Source of the DNA: Vicia villosa
Taxonomy: Eukaryota; Streptophyta; Magnoliopsida; Fabales; Fabaceae
Direction of reading: 5' to 3'
Length of the DNA: 64,000 bases
Assembly: GCF_029867415.1 (NCBI RefSeq)
Contig: NC_081185.1
Location: forward strand, 45,826,766-45,890,765
Below are positions 45,441 to 57,473 of the stretch, in pieces (the stretch's first letter is position 1; each line of letters starts with the position of its first letter). Below the pieces are notes generated by a model. It saw nothing but the letters and a program-made list of their open reading frames with translations, did not search any database and was not told the origin of the DNA. The translations under genes and the position numbers were made by a program.

Positions 45441-48400
45441 TGTGGACCTCCGATTTTTTAATCCCGGGCCATACCTCTGTTCTGTAGAGATACGTGAACT
45501 GACTCTTTTTTTATCGCTTAATGCTTTCGCATTTTGAAAATTCACAGAGTCGCCACCGACCTTTTATTTTATCCAATTAAGGAAAGGTTTATAAAAGAAA
45601 CAGAAAAAAGACCTTTAAGAAATTCTGGGTAAGGGGGTAGGTTATACAAAGGGAAGGTGTTAGCACCCTTTGTATCCATGGTTATCCATGGGCTCTTAAG
45701 TTTGCTTAGCTCACTTGTTTTTCGATGACTTTTCAATTGCTCTGAAATTGCTCATATGTGGTTTCAAATACCTTTGTAAATTGAATTTTGTAATGATCCG
45801 TGTATGGATGTATACAAAATGCTTGTTTATCTTTTGAAAGATGTTTTTTGAAAGAACGTTAACTTTGTAATAATCCGTGTTTGGATGTATACAAAGTATT
45901 GTCTTTTTGGAAAGTTTTGTTTTGAAAAACAACAGTGTATGAGAATTTTGTTTGTTTTGATTTGAGCAAGCAAACTAGGAGGTCTACCCTGAGTTGTAAG
46001 GTCTTTATCCTATTTCCTTTAAAAATCTATCCTTTCACCGGATATAAACGCAAGGTTCGATTTTTTACTCAAAATAGTAGAATTTTGACTTTGATTTTGA
46101 AAAGAATGAGAAGGGATTACCTTAAAAGGTGCAAGTGTGATTGTGATTGTATTCAGATATTTTATCTTTGAAGTTAGTGATCTAACGGTTCAATTTTATC
46201 TTTGACATACACGAAGTTTATATTTGCTGGAAATTAAAATGCGGAAATGTAAAGTGCGGAAAGTAAATCTACGCTATTACATCGATTGTGCAGGAAATGT
46301 AAACTAGCCTATTTACATGAATTTGACATCCTATACATTTATCTAGGAATTTAAATTGCAAGAAAAATAAAAGGCATGTTTTTGGATTTTTATGATTGAT
46401 TTTAGTTATAATTAATGCATGATTAATTAAATTAAAACGAAGAAAAAAAAGATGAAAATATATTTAAACCTAGAAATTAAGTTTAAAATATGTACAAAAT
46501 ATTAGTCAATTAATTTTAAAACAAAACTAATTTTTTTTGGAATTTTTGGAATTGATTTGAAATTGATTAAGTTAATTAATACATAATTATGCAAATAATT
46601 ATACAAATAATTAAAACTTAAAGATAAAATTATTCAAACTATGTAGAAAATTAGTTTATAATATATAAACAATATTTAACATGAAGAACAATTTTTTTTA
46701 TGATTTTTTGATTGGTTAGAATAACTAAAAAGCAAATATATAAATATATACTAATTAATTATACAAAATATTGAAATTTTGAAGGAAAATAAAATATTTT
46801 TATTTCAGAAAATAATATATTATTTTAGAAGTCTAAAAATATTTTTTGTGTATTTTTTGGATTTTTAAAACTATTTTAAATTAATTTATCAAAGAAATTA
46901 AAATAAAAAATAGAAAATAAAAGGATACTGATCAGGTGTGGTTGGATTGAGAGTCCATGGTAAGGATTGCTTTGTCTGGCGCGTTGGATGAGCTGGCAAG
47001 TGGATCAAAAGGCCCAGATGGTGAGGGACCATGGCACGTGACGTACCTGCAAAACACTGAATCCAAAATTAATTTAAAAAACACGCGCGCGCCCTCCATC
47101 CAATCAGAGGACGCCACGCATCATCTTCTTCTTCAGGATAGAGTTTTTACACCTTTCATTTGCAGGTGGTGTAGAAACTCTGACCTTTTACACCTGTTGG
47201 AAATAGCGAATACAAGCAAACAACAACATAAATTTGGCGCGATGCCACCATTTAATTCGTCTTGTTCATGCGAGTTCAATGATACTATTTAGAGTTCATA
47301 ATTTTGCATGGGTCGTAAAACCCCAAATTTAAAGGTTCGAACCCTAAAATGGTGATCCTTCGTACAAGCCTCCAAACTTCAATTAAGTTTCCAGAAACGA
47401 TTAGGACCTCAAACCAAACACAAATATATGTCTACATCTTGCTAAATATGCATGGATTATGAGATATAAGTTAGTTTTATTTTGAACAAACTATGACCTG
47501 TATAGCTCGATTCAGTGAGGTTTAAGACTTGCAATTGATTGGAATAGCTTCAGTGAAGCTCAGAGATGATGTTTGAATGCTTAGTTTGTATTGAAATTGA
47601 CTGAAATTAAAAACTCGAATTTGAATTTTCTTTGAAATTTTTCAAGTGGTTACAAGTGTATTATGAGCAAGGCTTTGTTTCTGATTCGTCTCTCTTATGT
47701 TACTGAAGCATGCTAGCCTATTTATAAGCATTGAAGTGCTTAGAATTGAAGCTAAGAAGCATCTAGTTGCCTTTGTGGAATTCTTGAATTTTTTATATTA
47801 AAAAGCTTTGAATTATTGACCAAGTCTTCTTGCCTTCAATGCACTTGCCTTGCTCTTCAATTCTCTGCAGAAAGATGAAGATTCCTTGGGTGAGTCATGC
47901 TTGATTTGTAAGCTACTCTTTATCCATTCATTTTCCTTTTAATTTAATCTTAAAATAAGATAAAATTATGCCAAAAATGGATAAAAAAAGGTGTGGGCCT
48001 TGTCTTGGTCGTGGGAGGCCCATAATAACATGGCAAAGATGTTTGAACCATGAAAACTTGGCCCCATTTGGAAAAAATACATTTTTGAGCAATGTTGATT
48101 TCATGCATTTTCCCAAAATTTAGCCAACTTCAACAAGGTGTAAATCCCTCAATTTTTGTCATATGAAGGAGATCTTGCACTTTTTGGAAACCTAAAAGAG
48201 TCCTATAACCAATGCCTTTGGTCTCATGTCAAAATGATTTTTGATGCTCCTTGTGTGTCCTTTTGAAAAAAGTGTCTTTTTGTTGACTTTGAAAATGACC
48301 TGTAATGTCTTTGATCATATTTTTCAAATGGTGAATCCAATGACCATGGGATCAATGGCATTTGAAAGATAATTGAATTTCCTTCAAAATGAGCTTTGGT

Positions 48401-50125
48401 TTGAATTTTTTGGATGAAGGACGAGAGAGTTATGATCAGTCAAAGTTGAGTTGACTTTTCAGGCAAAAACCCTAATTTTGAATCTTAGGGTTTTGTTGAT
48501 TTTTGATCTTTCCTTGATGAATTATGATCATCCAATGATCAAATGATGAATCCTTTGACAAAATATGGACTTTGACAAAAAATTTCATTTTTGACTGTCT
48601 GTTGACTTTTTGGTCAAACGGGTCGTCTGTTGACTGTTTGAGCTGCTGACAGTGCGTCTGAATGAATTGAAGTTTGAAAATTTGTATGATGGTACTTTGA
48701 GATATATGGATGTGTATGAAATCCATTTGAGCTCTCAAAGGATCAACAAGAAAACCCTAGTCAGGGACTGTTTATGTAGGAGACAGTTAAGCGTACCTGA
48801 TTTTTGTGCAGTGTTGAGTCTCTGCTAATCGCGTGATATTCAGAAGACTTCTAGAACAAAAATCTTGGAATTTTGAATTGTGAAAGATTGATTTGATTGA
48901 TAGTACAAAACACTGAGAATTGTATTGCCAGCAGTTTGGCTGTCAACTGACTGTTCAGGTATTGACGTAGCAGTTAGAGTGAAGAATCAACAGTCAAAGT
49001 TAATTTTCTTTTTTTGTTGTTTTTGTTTTATGTTTTATGTGAAAAATGAAATTTTATTTACATGACTTGTTAGAAACATAGACATAATAAATAACTAATA
49101 TTTACTGTATGCGGGCAAAATTACCGATAATAACCCTGAAAATCATTTAATGCACAGAAAAATGAATATTTGACTGGCAGAAAACACACAAAATATTATC
49201 TGAGTAATTAAGCAATATTATGACAAATAGTACAACATTTAATACTGACAGTACAAATATTACATACTATATTGAACAGTACGACGAATAAACGGTACAT
49301 TTAAGAAATAAGAAATACGGCAAATTTTAAGAATGACGATTGATAACCCATGCTACAAATAGTAACATGTAGATGATTGGGAGTGCAACCATTGCAGGTC
49401 CACACTCTTCAGGACTATGCAGGCAGAAGAAAGTCATGATCACCGTAGCAATGGTGATGACTGTAAGAGACAGTGTCTCTATCCACTTTGCCATTCTTGT
49501 CAGGGAAGAAGAGAAAATAGATATGAGGATGGATTATGAAGTGGAAATTCGAGAGATGAATTAGAATTTGATGTGAGATTTTATGGAAGAAAATGAGAGG
49601 TATTTATAGAATGGAAAGGAGGATAGAGACGTTGGGGAATGATGTGATTCCGTACAAAAGGAAAATTTTGAGTGGAAGTAAGATTTGAAAGAAAGTGGAG
49701 ATAGTGTTAGGAAAAAGAGAGATTTGATTTTTGAAAAAGGGATTTGAAAATATTTTTGAAAATAATGGAATATAGTACAAAAATTAGTGGGAAACAAAAG
49801 ATAATAATAATCTACTTGTTACCAGTACAGTCTGAGTTTCCTGATTCTGCGCCTGCAAAAAGATTTAACTCTGTACCAATTGTGTCAGTACTATTTATCT
49901 GTAAATAAATAAATAGCATGTGTGAAGTAATAAACAGTATTTGGCGTTTGCGTAAGAATAAATTCAACTGCAAACCAAATTACTGTATAAGAAAAATTCT
50001 AAAAACTAAGTGTTTCATATGTCAGGATATTTGTTGAAATAAAAATCCATGATTATATGAGACTCTTAATTTTCAGATTGGAGTTTTTCTTGAAAAAAGA
50101 TGCGGGCAAATTTCGGGGTATAACA
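45441..50125 (-). repeat. Ogre 5' LTR (about 4.69 kb)
   Basis: The 5' edge TGTTATACCCCG at 50125 is clear. The 3' edge is placed at the CA four bases before the PBS. It contains AT-rich stretches (46380-46920), a TATA-like TATAAATAG on the minus strand (47718-47726) and repeated AAACCCTAATTT-type strings shared with L LTRs. The plus frame 46957-47292 and others look like chance. The flank to the right, GCAGC, is the candidate target site, with its partner beyond the gap. Confidence 0.75.
47718..47726 (-). promoter_or_regulatory. TATA box of Ogre LTR
   Basis: The minus strand reads TTATAAATAGGC, the same TATAAATAG core as in L LTR copy 1, about 2.4 kb into the LTR. Confidence 0.5.
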
Positions 50126-51560
50126 GCAGCACTCAAGATGGTTCTTTCGAGAATGACTCCTCGGTCGAACTTTTAATAATCTTGGTTTTCCATGGCCACT
50201 TATCAAGCCATTTCACATATCCCTCACCTTTTGTTTTTTTTCTTCTGTGGGGTGGTTCATTCTTTAGAATTCGCGGTGGTGGTTTTGGATCTATCCTAAT
50301 TATCAGCTTTTCAAGTTTGGGTTTAGTGATTTCATCCACCACTTCCAAGTTTAACCTTACCCTCTTAACAGTAATGATATCCCTAGTTTCATGGTCCTCT
50401 AACTTTCTCTTTTTATGCAAGACTTCAAATAAGGGTGCACTGGTGTGGATATTTTCCAATACTTCCACATACATCTTGGATTGTGAGTTTATCGTAGCTT
50501 CCATAAGACTTTGCGGGAAAGGAATTGGTGGGGTATAGGGAGGAGGAATTACAATAGGTTCTTCCTTCTCTTCCTCATCTACAACCTCCCTTTCGAATGG
50601 TGTTGGTGGATTTTCCTCAATCTCTACTCTTTTCTCACCGGAACTCTCCTCGAACTCATCACAATTCTCCTCAAAGTCATCATCACTCTCCTTAGGATTT
50701 TCGATTTGTTCTTCACTATTGGTTGTTACAACATCCACATGCTCCTCAGGGAATGGACCTAAAGGGTTTTGTTCAAGCTGGGATATTTGACTCTCCAAGG
50801 CCATGTTGTGAGTCGCTATGGACTCGACCACAGTGGTCAGCTGCCTAAGGGTTTCATTAGCATGGATACTTTGTTTGTTGAACTCTTCATTTTGGATAGT
50901 TTGTGTCTCTACAAAGTGGTCCATCATATATTCTAACCTAGAGTGAATTAGCGCCTCATCGGAATCCTCCATTGATGCTTCGAAGTTGAAATTATGGGAT
51001 TCTTGTGATTCTTCAAAGTGGGTTAGCTTCGCATTTTGTGTTTCCATAGAGCGCTCCGTCATCATAGATATTTCAAGGTAGGATTTATAGGATTCTTGTG
51101 ACTCCTCGAAATGTTGGGTGTGGTGATTGCTGAGAAAATTCGATTGAGGATAAGTTAGTGTCGCATTGAAATCCTCAATAAGTGTATCGATGTTTGAAAT
51201 ATGGGATTCTTGTGACACCTCAAAATGTTGGGATTGGTGGTTGAAGAGGTAGTGACACAGCATTAAAATTCTCCACAGGTATTTTGAGGTCGGATTTATG
51301 GACTTGTTGCGGTTCCTCAAAATATTGCGAGTGGTGATTTGGGTGAGAATGAGTTAGCGTCGCGCTGAAATCCCCCATTAGTATTTCGAGATTAGATTTA
51401 TGGGATTCTTGTGATTCCTCAAAATGTCGGGATTGGTAGTTGCAGAGGTAATTTGGGTGAGAAGGAGTTAGTGACGTATTGAAATTCTCCATTAGTATTC
51501 TGAGGTCGGATTTATAAGGTTCTTGAGATTTATGGACGTATTGAAGACTATTATTTGATG
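50126..51560 (-). pseudogene. Athila-like gag-derived fragment with expanded repeats
   Basis: Frames 51220-51492 and 50133-51320 (minus) form one protein broken by a frameshift near 51230-51320. The N-terminal part repeats a unit like HFEESQESHKSNLEILM about five times. The middle (ETLRQLTTVVESIATHN, then MALESQISQLEQNPLGPFPE) and the Pro-rich PPPYTPPIPFPQ match the post-capsid region of Athila-type Gag polyproteins in legumes. What follows (KMYVEVLENIHTSAPLFEVL, then HKKRKL) is a shortened version of the segment usually before protease, ending KWLDKWPWKTK and a stop at 50133. No capsid core, zinc knuckle or enzyme is present. It is best read as a non-autonomous or decayed element. A host gene is unlikely given the match and surroundings, but not excluded. 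Confidence 0.55.
50960..51500 (-). repeat. Five imperfect ~90-115-bp repeats in gag fragment
   Basis: A plus-strand block like GGATTCTTGTGATTCCTCAA recurs near 50997, 51090, 51205, 51300 and 51407. Each encodes, on the minus strand, a version of FEESQESHKSN with a Met- and Thr-rich spacer. Confidence 0.75.
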
Positions 51561-51569
51561 TTATCGGTT

Positions 51570-51717
51570 CTTCTGTATTTTGTGATTTCTATGTATCCGC
51601 TTTATGCGACGAGGTGATTTGTCTTTGAGAATAAATATGTGATTCCTCAATTGTTTGTTTGTGAATTTTTATACTCTGATTTTATTTAAATTATGTGGGA
51701 AGAATTAGGGTGTTACA
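51570..51717 (+). repeat. Tekay-like LTR 3' terminus (short remnant)
   Basis: The reverse complement starts TGTAACACCCTAATTCTTCC and matches array LTR ends (TGTAACACCCCAATTCTACC) for some 60 bp, including ATCAGAGTATAAAA. The left border is uncertain. The solo LTR at 51718 follows directly. Confidence 0.4.
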
Positions 51718-53480
51718 TGATGCGTCCGCAAGCGCACGGATGTATCGAAGTAATATAAAGGATTGTCGAACCACATAGACCAATGTCAACCTACTGTAAT
51801 CTATCGTTGCTTTGTAAAGCTAAGGCTAATTAATGAATAATTAATTAAGGGGAGACTAAAAGAAAAACTAAACAAAACTAGAAAATAATACTGAAACGAG
51901 GCCGAAATATGATTTCCGCGTTTCTGAAGGACTATTGGAAAATGGGTGCTTATTACGATTATAACTTAGTTTAGTATAATATACCAACTTAAAGACTCTG
52001 CCTCACGCTCTCGCGGTATTAACTAAAGTCATACTTCCTAATCCCAAGATTTTGCTCTCGCTCGCCCGGTAACTAAGAAATATATTTTGGAAGCCAATAA
52101 TATCCTAAACGCATCTAAAGCGCTCTCACTATATTTAGATTTGTTGCCTAATTTCCACTATCTGGCTCGATCCCCACGCTCTCGCAGTGTGGGCTCTAAC
52201 GTTAATTGATTTCTCACTATCGTGACAAAATCGTGTTAAATAACCTCTCACTCTCGTGACAAAATCGTGTTAAATAACCTCTCACTCTCGTGACAAAGAT
52301 ATTTAAATTAGACTTGGAAATTAAAACCAAAATAGAACTTTAATAATGAATACGCACCTATTATTTTCTACTAAGTCCCGTCAGTAACGACGGTCCTCAT
52401 ACACCGGACTCAACAAAATTTAGCTAGACAAACTGACAGAAAGAAATAAGTAATTTTGGGTTTTTAGATTAAACAAAAACATGAGAAACAGTCTAATGTA
52501 ATTTGAAGCGATGTTTGAAGAAAGAAATGGTAACAGCTTAAAAATGATAACAATATCTGAAAGATAAAACATAAATATAAATGGCAGAAAACGAAAATAA
52601 AAGCAAGAAATTAAAATGCTGTAAAAGTAAATAAACCTTTAATTAATCGGAAACTGGAATTGTAATATATTGGCTGACTAAAATCCAAAATGTAAATAAA
52701 ATGCAGAAATAAATCCTATAACTATATTAGGAATAGTCCCCGATGAGGAGAACTATTCTGTTTATATCGTGAATGAAACTTGCTATGAACTCTAATCAAA
52801 ATCTGGGTAAAAATGGCCAAACGAAAAAAAGGGGGGCCTCATCATGTTTCTTACAGTTCCTTTTATATCCATAGGTTGTAGTTTGCTGGAGAAGAAATTT
52901 AGGAGAAAATGGGAGTGATTTCAGTTGAGTTGCTGAAGAATCGGTTTAAGCTGCTGAAGAATCAGAGAGACGTTGGAGCTAGTACTGAAGTGTGACTGCA
53001 TCGTGGCAAAATTTATGGGAAAATAACACAAGTGGCGGGGGCCACTTGCTAAAGGGACGGACGCCCCCTTTCAATTTCTTTTTCTTTTTTTTCTTTAATT
53101 GGCTTGGGGCGGGGGCCACCAAGGGAGGGATGGGGGTCCATTTCTTCTCTTCTTCATTTTCATCTTAGGCACGTGGGGTGGGGGCCCCTTGCTAGAGGGT
53201 GGGAGCCCCACCTTTTAATTTATTTTGTTTCTTCTCTTTTTTTTTCACTTTTTCATTTCTTTCTTTTTCTTTTTCCTCTTCATTTTCTCTCCTCTTTCTA
53301 TCTTTTCTTCTTCTTTTCACCTCATTTTCTTTTCTTTCCTTCCATTTTCTTTTGTAGCTATTTTATAATCGAATACCTAAAATATGAAAAAATACCGGCA
53401 TAATAAAATATAAACAAATAAAAATTAAATAAAACTCATGTGAATCAAGTCAAAATATAAGATATAATTTCGTGTTATCA
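51718..53480 (-). mobile_element. Solo LTR, Athila-like, with TTACA target duplication
   Basis: 1763 bp, beginning TGATGCGTCCGC and ending GTGTTATCA on the plus strand, flanked by TTACA at 51713-51717 and 53481-53485. The string CGTCCGCAAGCGCACGG is typical of Athila-type LTR ends, which suggests minus orientation. No interior is present, so an element inserted and recombined to a solo LTR. It contains a 34-bp tandem repeat and a run of T-rich low complexity (53215-53350). The plus frame 53104-53403 is low complexity. Confidence 0.85.
52213..52302. repeat. ~34-bp tandem repeat in solo LTR
   Basis: Nearly three copies of CTCACTCTCGTGACAAAATC followed by GTGTTAAATAACC; the first has ATC for CTC and the last is truncated. 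Confidence 0.85.
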
Positions 53481-53485
53481 TTACA

Positions 53486-54975
53486 CTTTAGCCATTACGC
53501 AAAATCGACCTCCACCAGAAGCACAAAGGATTGTGATTTCTGAGATTGGTGCTACACCTATTCCTCAATATGCCATACCACCCAATCGATCTTTGGGCAT
53601 GCCGCCTAACTTCACTCCAGAAGGTTACTCTTCTAATACTACTGAAGGTCCGAGAGCTACTTTGGAAGTATTCCCACCAGAGGGTTACAAACCTCCGGAA
53701 GCGGAAGTACCAAGGACGACAACCACGGGTCATACCCAACAGAGCATTCAGATTCTAAGGTCTGATGCCATGATGACTACGTCACCACTTTTGGTACATA
53801 CTTTTCCTCCACCGGAAGGAACATTATATCATCCTCCTCCTAGTGAAAGTTTTAGAATTGGAGAGAGATTGGACGAGTTCCTGGAATAGTTTCTGCAACT
53901 GGAAAGGAACTCAAGGCTCTTCGAGGACAAGATTTATTCAGAAAGAACGCTGCAGACCTTTGTCTGGTTCCAAATGTTAAGATCCCTCACAAGTTCAAAG
54001 TGCCTGACTTCGAAAAGTTCAAAGGGAATTCATGCCCACAAAGTCACTTGGCGATGTACGCTCGAAGGATGTCGACTCAAACTGACAATCAGTAGTTACT
54101 CATTCACTATTTTCAAGACAGCTTGACTGGTGCTGCTCTCAAATGGTATATGAGCTTGAACAGTTCACAGATTCGTACTTTTCAAGACCTTGGAGAGGCT
54201 TTTGTTAAATAATATAAGTATAATCTTGATATGGCTCCTGACAGAGATCAACTCCGAGCCATGACTAAAAAAGATAGAGAAAGCTTCAAGGAATACGCCA
54301 AATGATGACACGAAGTTGTTACTGAAATCTGTCCTCCTCTTGAAGAAAAAGAGACGACAAAAATCTATCTCAAGACATTAGTCCATTTTACTATGGCCAG
54401 ATGGTTGAAAGTGCACCTAGTGACTTTGCCGAGATGGTAAACATGGGGGTACGACCGGAAGAGGAAGTTCGAGAAGGACACTTGAACAAGGATCAGGATG
54501 TCAGTGCCATCTTACCACACAAACTAAGAACGAGATATCAACCTCAAATTGCTACAATATCTCATGTGGTTAGCTCAGCGCCAGCTTATCAACCACAAGT
54601 TTCTCAACAACAATTTCAGCAAAGGCATCAACAACCTCAACAGTAGGTTCGGCCTCACAACGACTACAACAATCGAGTGCAAAAATTTCCCACCTTCGAT
54701 CCCATACCAGTACCATATGCGAAATTATTTCCAAAGATACTAGCAAAAGGACATATTTAGGTACATTTCCTCCAAAGGAAACTCGCCCTTGGTTCAAAGC
54801 TGACCAATCTTGCCCCTATCATCGGGGAGCGCCAGGTCATGACATCGAACGCTGCTTCAATTTCAAAGTTGATGTCCAAAAGCTAGTGTTGAATGGGATG
54901 CTATCCTCCAAAATCTGGTGGATGAACATCCCAACATCTTTCAAATCTTCGACATCCGTTAGATAGGGAAAAAAT
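53486..54975 (+). pseudogene. Gag remnant of Ogre/Tat-like element
   Basis: Reading across frames gives the Pro-rich N-terminal section (RIVISEIGATPIPQYAIPPN, 53520-53600), then the gag core at about 53940-54300: DLCLVPNVKIPHKFKVPDFE, AMYARRMSTQTDN, SLTGAALKWYMSLN, and DMAPDRDQLRAM. In-frame stops interrupt at about 54094, 54211 and 54304. A CCHC-like finger, CPYHRGAPGHDIERC, lies at 54811-54855, the same type as in Ogre Gag at 41836-41883. The N-terminus is missing at the 53481 junction. It cannot form a capsid. Confidence 0.85.
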
Positions 54976-56190
54976 TGTTAGAATGCACGCTCGACTGAGT
55001 GGATATGGCCACATACCACCACACAACTACTTCACCTGTGACATTTGTCCCAAGGACAATCAAGGTTGTGTCGTAGTTCAAGCTTCATTACAAGAAAAAA
55101 TGGATATGGGTTGGATTACCCACACCCGAGTAAGGGACGTCAACATGGTTCAAGGATGCCTAGGAGAATACAAAATCTACCAAAAGGAAGATCTCGAGGG
55201 AACAGTAGTCATATTTCACAAGACATTGAATGGGCTTGCTTACTTTGGAACTGACTTTTATCCATACAGGAGATGCAGAATATGTTGAAGAAATCCACAA
55301 GGATGTTTACGCGTCCGAAACGACATTTAGAAATTGATTGAAGACGGAACGATCAGAGTTCTCAAAAACAGGGAGGAGGAAGAAGTCTTTACCATAACTC
55401 CCCACATCAATGGATCGGAACCCGTGGAAATCAAGTATGATAGTGGGAAAGCGACACTCGCTCCATCTGAAAAGGCTGTACCATACAAATACAACGCCAC
55501 CATGATGGAGGATGGGAAAGAAGTACCCTTACCATCTGTCATCAACATCGCCGACATCAGTCGAGTTATCAGAAGTGGTCTAGTTTTCAACAGAACAACA
55601 GAAAATGTTACAAAATTCCCTGCTGAGTTACCACAAAGGGAAGACAACCCACCGGCCAATGCCACTCAATCGAAAGAGAACGATGAGATTCTCAAGTTAA
55701 TCCAGAGGATTGAATACAACATTGTAGATCAGCTACTACATACTTCATCTAGGATATTTGTCATATCCCTACTATTGAATTCTGAGGCTCATAAGGTATT
55801 TCTACAAAAAGTTTTGGAACAAGCTTTCCTAGAACCAGAAGTCACCATAGGACAGTTCAACAACATCATTGCGTGAACCAATTTGGGTTTTAGTGATGAA
55901 GATCTCCCTGACGAAGGGGCATGTCATAACTTGGCACTAAACATCTCTGTCAACTGCCTGAATGATGTTATAATCAGCGTGTTAGTGGATAATGGTTCAT
56001 CTCTTAACATCATGTCAGAATTAACTCTTTCAAAGTTATCCTTCAGAGGTTCACCAATAAGAAAAAGCAATGTCATCATCAAGGCATTTGATGGATCCAG
56101 AAAGTCTGTTATTGGAGAAGTCGACCTTCCCATAACCATTGGACCTCACAATGGCACCACCAATGGTTGGGGACAAATTAATATTCCTAC
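54976..56190 (+). pseudogene. Gag-protease linker and aspartic protease remnant
   Basis: The frames at 54983-55288 and 55334-55876 carry the linker, ending ILKLIQRIEYNIVDQLLHTS, homologous to the Ogre linker at 40960-41060. After a TGA at 55874 the protease follows in 55883-56180: the active-site motif is VLVDNGSSLNIM (DNG in place of DTG, as usual in Ogre/Tat), with the second conserved segment IIKAFDGSRKSVIGEVDLPI. The frame then passes into unrelated sequence after PHNGTTNGWG. The enzyme would mature Gag-Pol, but stops on both sides make it non-functional. Confidence 0.8.
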
Positions 56191-57473
56191 CAAACAACAA
56201 AAACAGGACATGATTTGGGTTCTCCTCAACACCATCAAAATATGTTCACAAGGACGAAATTGTTCGCCCAATTTAAGAAACTTTCCACAGCGGAGGTTTT
56301 CTTCATCCTGTTCAACAAACAGTCAATACCATCGGTATCGGAAATACTGATGAAGAGGAATGGATATCCTACCTCAATAGTTCAGGATATGCATCTCAGA
56401 AAGAATTCTACCCTCCAGTTTGCTATCCATCAGAAGAATTAATCTTCAAGCCTGAATTGAGCGACAACAAGGTTATTGAGAAGCCAGCTACTGAGCAACT
56501 TCAGATTGTACCAATGGAAATTCCACCTATCCCCGAAGAAACTTGGGATACATTGGGGGAACCGAGCGGAAAGTTCAACTTTATGGTGAAATACACCGCT
56601 CCTCATAGTTCACAAATTTCCATTTAAGACATCGTCCCAACTGGATGGGATGATCATCTCGAGTATTTCACTCAGCCGACAGAATTACCCAGACCCTGTT
56701 GTGAATGTCAGGCTGATGAAATCATATTTGAGGGTTATACCCCTAAGTCACCCTCTAAGGTCATTCAGTGGGAGTGCACTTACTCTCATGTCAACGCCAT
56801 CTTCAAAGATGACAATTCAGAGGAAGATCTCAAAAGTGTCTTCGACAATGAGTCCCTCCATTAAGAGGATTGAAAATCTCCTCCTAAAAAGTTCAAGCAT
56901 ACACCATCTGGAAGTGGGTGTGCTCATAGTCCTCCGTTTGCTGAAGTCGAGGAAGACCGTCTCAGTGTTACAAAAGGGAGGGTTGGTAGCTCAAAATCTA
57001 CTAAGAAAAAGCCCAAGACAGAAATGCCATTTTACATTGTGCATAATGGAGTTCACCACTACTGAACAACTGTGAAAGTCTCTCCTGTTGTTCACACTTC
57101 TAAGTAAAAAAACTCCACCGTTATTTTGTCCTCTCACCGTAGCCCGTGGTGAAGATATGTTTCATAGGGCTTTGCATTTTACTATTTCTTAGGAAAATGT
57201 GTCATATTTGCTTTGCCCAAAGCATCGGAGCTTTGTTTTTAGTGTCTTTGTTTCAAGAAATGACTGTCGATAAATGAAAGTGTCATTTTGTTCATCGTCA
57301 TCTTTTCCCTTTTTGTTTTTCGGAAATTGGTAATCCTAAAAAACACCCTAAAAAAACATTAAAAAACACTTCTGTTAACTGCATACACTATTCTTTCCCT
57401 CCTTGTCTAAAAATAAAATTCATCACACATATGCAAATTAATCGATAATAACCCCGTTGAAACATGCGATCAT
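56191..57473 (+). other. Protease-RT spacer with candidate intron
   Basis: Degenerate linker coding text continues to about 57100 (IIFEGYTPKSPSKVIQWECT near 56730-56790). From about 57105 to 57490 the sequence is T-rich and non-coding, ending in the pyrimidine-rich CTTCTCCCAACTTTCAG at 57479-57495. Ogre elements are known to have an intron between protease and RT, so this is a plausible relic; I could not fix a donor site. Confidence 0.45.

Larger units (their letters stand above)
40929..50125 (-). mobile_element. Ogre retrotransposon, 5' half (LTR, ORF1, gag)
   Basis: On the minus strand the LTR starts at 50125 (TGTTATACCCCG), the tRNA-Arg-like PBS is at 45419-45436, then a 655-bp leader, ORF1, and gag with the start of the gag-protease linker. 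It ends at the gap. The extra ORF before gag and the LTR of about 4.7 kb are hallmarks of Ogre. The bases next to the gap (40929-40956) do not match the expected Ogre continuation and contain the inverted repeat TAACCT/AGGTTA, so the true Ogre edge may be near 40957. It is better preserved than any other gypsy copy here. Confidence 0.85.

Noticed and set aside
46957..47292. 111-residue plus frame in the Ogre LTR
   Set aside because: Inside the LTR on the opposite strand from the element, with no domain recognised.
50133..51320. 395-residue frame as a host protein-coding gene
   Set aside because: Its middle section matches Athila-type gag, the N-terminus is repetitive and frameshifted, and it sits between retroelements with no intron or promoter evidence.
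53104..53403. Plus frame rich in Phe, Leu and Ser, suggestive of a membrane protein
   Set aside because: Product of the T/C-rich low-complexity tract in the solo LTR.
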